A stretch of 54,542 nt of DNA from Triparma columacea (Eukaryota > Sar > Bolidophyceae > Parmales > Triparmaceae): contig BRYA01000564.1 in NCBI GenBank assembly GCA_030267965.1, positions 37,794 to 92,335 on the forward strand, read 5' to 3'. The position numbers were made by a program, and so were the translations under genes. Under the pieces are notes generated by a model. That model made no database searches, was not told where the DNA came from, and was given only the letters and a program-made list of their open reading frames with translations. Positions 51,501 through 54,542 of this stretch are shown one piece after another (position 1 is the first letter of the stretch; every line of letters begins with the position of its first letter).

Positions 51501-53873
51501 GGAGCTCAAGAGATCAGTAGTGCATTTTCTGGACAGACATTGATAAAGGTAGAGAAGAGATTTGGGTGGGGGAAGACTACAATAACTGCGAGAGCATCCC
51601 ACAAGGAAGTTGCAGCATTTTTCTGGAATGTTGAAAGTCTTGCCATGAAGGGGTGGGAGATTGTGAGAAAAGTCACAAAGAGGCAAGACTTTGAAATAGA
51701 GTTAACAACAACAGAGAAAGGCTTTGGGAAGCGTGAGTTGGAGTACTATTCGAGGATGAGCGTGTTCAGGGTAGATAACACGACACTGGTGATTACCTGC
51801 AATCCTACAACATCGGCAGCACCACTTGTGACTGCCACTTGGAGATTCTCCAAACTTGGGGATAAGAAGACCAAGATTGAGCTTATGACTCAGGTTGAGC
51901 ATAGAGGGGGCAGCAAGAGTATGGTGGAGACTAGCTTAAAGAGGCACCTTGAGGCAGGGAACAAAGCTGCAATCTATTTTTCCAATCTTCTATGTAGTGA
52001 AGAAGCAGTAGAGAAGGATGGAAAGTTTTTTGGTGAAGCACTCATGCAGAGGGTTGAGAAGAGAGAGAAGAAGAAGAGCAAGGATGACACAGTGTCTGCT
52101 TTTACAAATGAAAACTGTGCACTGAATGAGGTGGTTAAGAAGTACCCTTGGTTTGCGATCTTGTTGAATCGTGCAGTACTTGGAGAGGTTAGCAGGAATC
52201 ATTCATTGTCAATGAGACTTGAAGAGGTAGGAGAGGAAGAGGCCCTTGTTATTGGGAACAACCTTACTCCATGCTTGAAAAGTAGGAAAGTTGTGGAGGC
52301 AGGTGTCGACCAGTGGCGTCTGCAGAATGCTGCTGTGGGGGAGCTCTTTGAGGAGTATCCTTGGATGAACGCCATGTTTGTAGCTGTTGGGTATGGCGTA
52401 GTGAGCAGAGCTCCTTGGGGGCTTAAGATGAGAGTGACTGTTGGTGCAATAACAAGTATGACAGATTTGTTGACTGATGTGTATGTGACGTACATGTTTT
52501 GGAGTGATAAGAAGTATGGGTACTTTAAGGCATCTTTGGCAAGTTTGATGGTTTCAATTGGGATTCAAATGCTTGCAGTTTGGGCACAAAACAGGAAGTT
52601 AGGGATGTTGAGGGTGATTAGGGAGTGGCTTGCTATTTTGATTGGCTTTAAGCCTGCTGTTGATGCTTACAGGGTAGCAAAAGGAGAAAAACGAGAAGCT
52701 GGACAAGCAATAGATACACTGACAGAGTTAAGTTTCATGAAAGGGATTGAGATGTTTGCTGAAGCCATACCTGGAGTGATTATCCAACTTACGGCTATTG
52801 CAACAAGTGATGGAGAGATTGCAGATGCAGCTTGGGTCTCACTTACAGTTTCAGCACTGACAACAGCCTATGCATCAGCAACTATCAGCTATGACTATGA
52901 CACTGACCCAGTGAAGAGAGAACAAGTGCCTGACTTCTATGGGTATGTGCCTGCAAATCCCACCAAAAGGTCAATCATATTTGTGTCAGTGATGCTCTTT
53001 AGTGCAGGTATGCTTGTGATACGGAGCATGACAATAGTTGTGTTAGGGCTCCTTGGTGGCAAATGGGTCTCTCTCTATGTTGGGGCTGATCTTGGTCTAT
53101 ACTTGATAGTGAAGGTCTTGAGAGGAGACTTTTGGTATTGGATTCCTGCAGAAGGCAATGTAGAAATAGTGAGTAGCATTGTAGCTAGAGTGATGGTGAA
53201 AGTTGTGGGAGACTTCACTTCAATTGTGCAGTTTAGGCATCCTAATGAGGTTGGAGGGATGTATTGGATGTCTGGAATTGTGTTGACGATGGGAAGTCTT
53301 CCAGTAGCTATAATTATAGCTGAAAGGGAAGACGTTGCAGACCATGGGCTTAGATTTGCATGGAAAGTAGTTGGAATATTTATACCATGTACAGTCTTGT
53401 TGTTTGCTGTATTTTTCTATAACATTGAGAAAAAATATTGGGGCACCTTCTTGAACTTTCAAAGGGGTAAGGACTTAACAGTGAAGAATTTCAGAAAAGG
53501 AAAAGAGGATGCAACAAAGGCAGTTTACACATTGCAGATATCAAAACATCACTGGAAGACAATTGAAGACGAAGTGAGAGCTTGGGTAGTGGCAAACTGG
53601 GAGAGATGGGAGGATGAGAAGCCAGAATGGTTTGATGACGCTATGAGAGCGAAAGTGCCAGTTGAGTACATTCCAGAATCTGGAAATGCAAGAAGGCGAG
53701 AGAGTGTAAGGAGAGCAAGTGTTGATGCTGAAGCTCAGGGTGGTCTAGCAGGTGCTTTTAGAGCAGGTATTAGGAGAGCAAGTGTTGGAGGCGCTGATGG
53801 TGGAGATATTGTAGGGATAGGAGGTGGGAATACTAAAGTAAGCAGTGTAGTGCCAGATGAGGATGGAGAGTGA
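42516..53873 (+). CDS. Giant START-like / Xkr-like multi-span protein with microexons (3353 aa, 7 exons)
   Basis: Exons 42516-42690, five 33-nt exons (42825-42857, 42992-43024, 43348-43380, 43810-43842, 43978-44010) and 44152-53873. Every junction is phase 1 (G|GTGAGT). The microexons give an 11-residue repeat, consensus DSxNxHEDAxR. Then come START-like lipid-binding regions: at least two at about 220-650, one near 800, one near 1000-1150, one at about 1200-1320 and one at about 2560-2720 (WGKTTITARASHKEVAAFFW). Three membrane modules start near 1455, 2052 and 2868, each with DLVTDVYVTxMFWxDKKYGYF, PAVDAYRVA, EMFAEAIPGVIIQL and LRGDFWYWxP. The first parts resemble XK/Xkr scramblases (DxxTD, then ExxPQ-like). 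Each module ends with a HHWKxIExEVRxWV..WERWE block and an RRASV tail, likely basophilic-kinase sites. Function in lipid transfer or scrambling is inference. It is the last gene before the telomere. Confidence 0.8.
43070..43305 (+). repeat. GC-rich 24-bp minisatellite insert in microexon intron, copy A
   Basis: Located in the intron between microexons 2 and 3. A core CGGAGCCGTTCGCAGAGGGC...GAGCTCGACGGGCGGC is followed by degenerate 24-bp units (TGCGGCGACCGCATGGGGCG). On the minus strand the units read as an 8-residue peptide repeat MRSPQxxP next to PPPVELDAEGQALCERL. Four or more units are present. Confidence 0.75.
43490..43760 (+). repeat. GC-rich 24-bp minisatellite insert in microexon intron, copy B
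   Basis: Located in the intron between microexons 3 and 4. It shares core and units with copy A but has one or two more 24-bp units and a 12-bp difference after the core (GTGCACGCACGC). It ends GATATGCTACACGGAATCGAG like copy A. Confidence 0.75.
48170..53860 (+). repeat. Three diverged copies of the membrane-module coding unit
   Basis: The block GGGGGTTGAAGGCGAGAGTG and its variants start near 48178, 49968 and 52417, followed by parallel coding for about 1.4 kb each. Some stretches are nearly identical at DNA level between copies 1 and 2 (about 48595-48655 and 50385-50445). The longer step between copies 2 and 3 is due to a START-like domain at about 51410-51990. Confidence 0.85.
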
Positions 53874-54354
53874 CTAATAGGGCAGCAGCATTTGTAGGAG
53901 AAATTGATTTGATTTGTTATTGTTGGGAATATTGTGGAGGTGAAGTAGATGTATTGTGGGAATGTTATAAAGGTTTGTGAGTATAAAGGAAGTGTAGTAA
54001 ATGTTTTGTGGAATATTATTGTGGTTTGTGAGTAGTGAGGAAGTGTAGTAAATGTGTATGGGAATTTGAAGAATTGTGGAAGTGTTAAAGTGGTTTGTGA
54101 GTGTTGTGGTATTGATATAAATATGTATGTAGTTTTGAAGAAATGTGAAAGTGTTAGAGTGGTTTGAGAGTATAATGGAAGTGTAGTTGATGTGTATGGG
54201 GATGAATAAAAGATAGATGAGTGTGATTGTGTAGAGGAGAGAGAGGAAGTGAGAGAGAAGAGGAGAGGAGGGTATAAGGTGATATGGTGTGTGTGTATTT
54301 GTAAATGTGGTTGAAGGTGTGTATGTGTGTGTGTGTGTTGGTGTAAGGGTAAGG
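53874..54354. other. Subtelomeric AT/GT-rich sequence with degenerate repeats
   Basis: No ORF. Degenerate repeats of about 70 bp share GGTTTGTGAG, GGAAGTGTAGTAAATGT and TGTGTATGGG (53990-54210). A G/A-rich tract (GAGAGAGAGGAAGTGAGAG) and TG runs follow. The first part must include the 3' UTR of the giant gene. Confidence 0.7.
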
Positions 54355-54490
54355 TGTGTGTGAAGGTTGAGTGTGTAAAGGTTGAATGTGTAAAGGGTGT
54401 GAAGGGTGTAAAGGGTGTAAAGGGTGTAATGAGTGTAAGGGGTGTGAATATTGTAAAGGGTGTAAAGGGTGTAAAGGGTGTAAAGGGTGT
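54355..54490 (+). repeat. Telomere-adjacent GGTGTAAAG repeat array
   Basis: An array of 9-10 bp steps (GGTGTAAAG and variants GGTGTGAAG, GGTGTAATGA) runs directly into the telomere repeats. It is T/A-variant from the canonical unit. Confidence 0.8.
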
Positions 54491-54542
54491 GGGTTAGGGT
54501 TAGGGTTAGGGTTAGGGTTAGGGTTAGGGTTAGGGTTAGGGT
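54491..54542 (+). repeat. Telomere: TTAGGG repeats at the chromosome end
   Basis: GGG followed by eight perfect TTAGGG units and a final T. The G-rich strand reads outward to the window end, as expected at a right chromosome terminus. Confidence 0.97.

Noticed and set aside
44444..53462. Many minus-strand ORFs of 60-185 codons within the giant gene
   Set aside because: They are scattered, without family features, and lie opposite a continuous plus-strand frame with clear domain structure.
1..54542. tRNA or rRNA genes
   Set aside because: I looked in the intergenic stretches and saw no cloverleaf with A and B boxes and no rRNA core sequence. A covariance search was not possible here.

Overview
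The window is nuclear DNA from a eukaryote and ends in a chromosome end: the last 52 bases are GGG followed by eight TTAGGG units and one further T. Almost every gene is broken by short GT..AG introns (about 60-170 nt). A light-dependent protochlorophyllide oxidoreductase (POR) and a 2Fe-2S ferredoxin-like protein both begin with a signal peptide followed by a phenylalanine (VA|FLP, DA|FVV). This is the bipartite leader used for complex plastids of red-algal origin, so the organism is most likely a photosynthetic stramenopile (ochrophyte). A small heterokont such as a bolidophyte/parmalean, diatom relative or pelagophyte would fit, but no marker here fixes the genus. Endonuclease I-like and BspA-like proteins carry spliceosomal introns or lie in intron-bearing surroundings, so I do not read them as bacterial contamination.

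Layout. 1-19.7 kb holds a 5'-truncated unknown gene, a prominin-like pentaspan protein, a divergent pair (MTD1-type methylenetetrahydrofolate dehydrogenase and a cytochrome-b5-reductase-like flavoprotein), a Ser-rich unknown, a decayed-looking segment, an 8-exon 2055-aa protein with C2, ankyrin and EF-hand elements, a coiled-coil protein and a small single-span membrane protein. 19.7-25.2 kb holds a tandem duplication of two secreted proteins built of exact 144-bp (48-aa) BspA/DUF285-type repeats. 25.3-42.0 kb holds a membrane-tethered endonuclease I fusion, POR, a divergently placed plastid 2Fe-2S protein, a DEP plus CRAL-TRIO membrane protein, an ABCG half-transporter, an ankyrin protein and a three-domain methyltransferase/double-GT61 protein. 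42.5-53.9 kb is one giant gene (3353 aa in my model) with five 33-nt microexons, a series of START-like domains and three multi-span modules resembling the XK/Xkr lipid scramblase family. Its stop codon lies about 620 bases from the telomere repeats.

Two signals cross gene boundaries. First, many introns in unrelated genes share sequence: they open GTGAGAATGGGC.. and close with ..AACCCTTTCC..CTCGCTTCGCTC..CGCAG, which is the signature of introners (intron-generating mobile elements). Second, the giant subtelomeric gene grows by duplication at several scales: microexon plus intron, START domain, and membrane module.

All exon models were made by eye, joining GT..AG sites so that the reading frame stays open. 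Joins supported by phase and by recognisable protein families are firm (POR, MTD1, b5 reductase, ABCG, endonuclease I, GT61). The 5' ends of the first gene, of the Ser-rich gene and of the endonuclease gene are not resolved.
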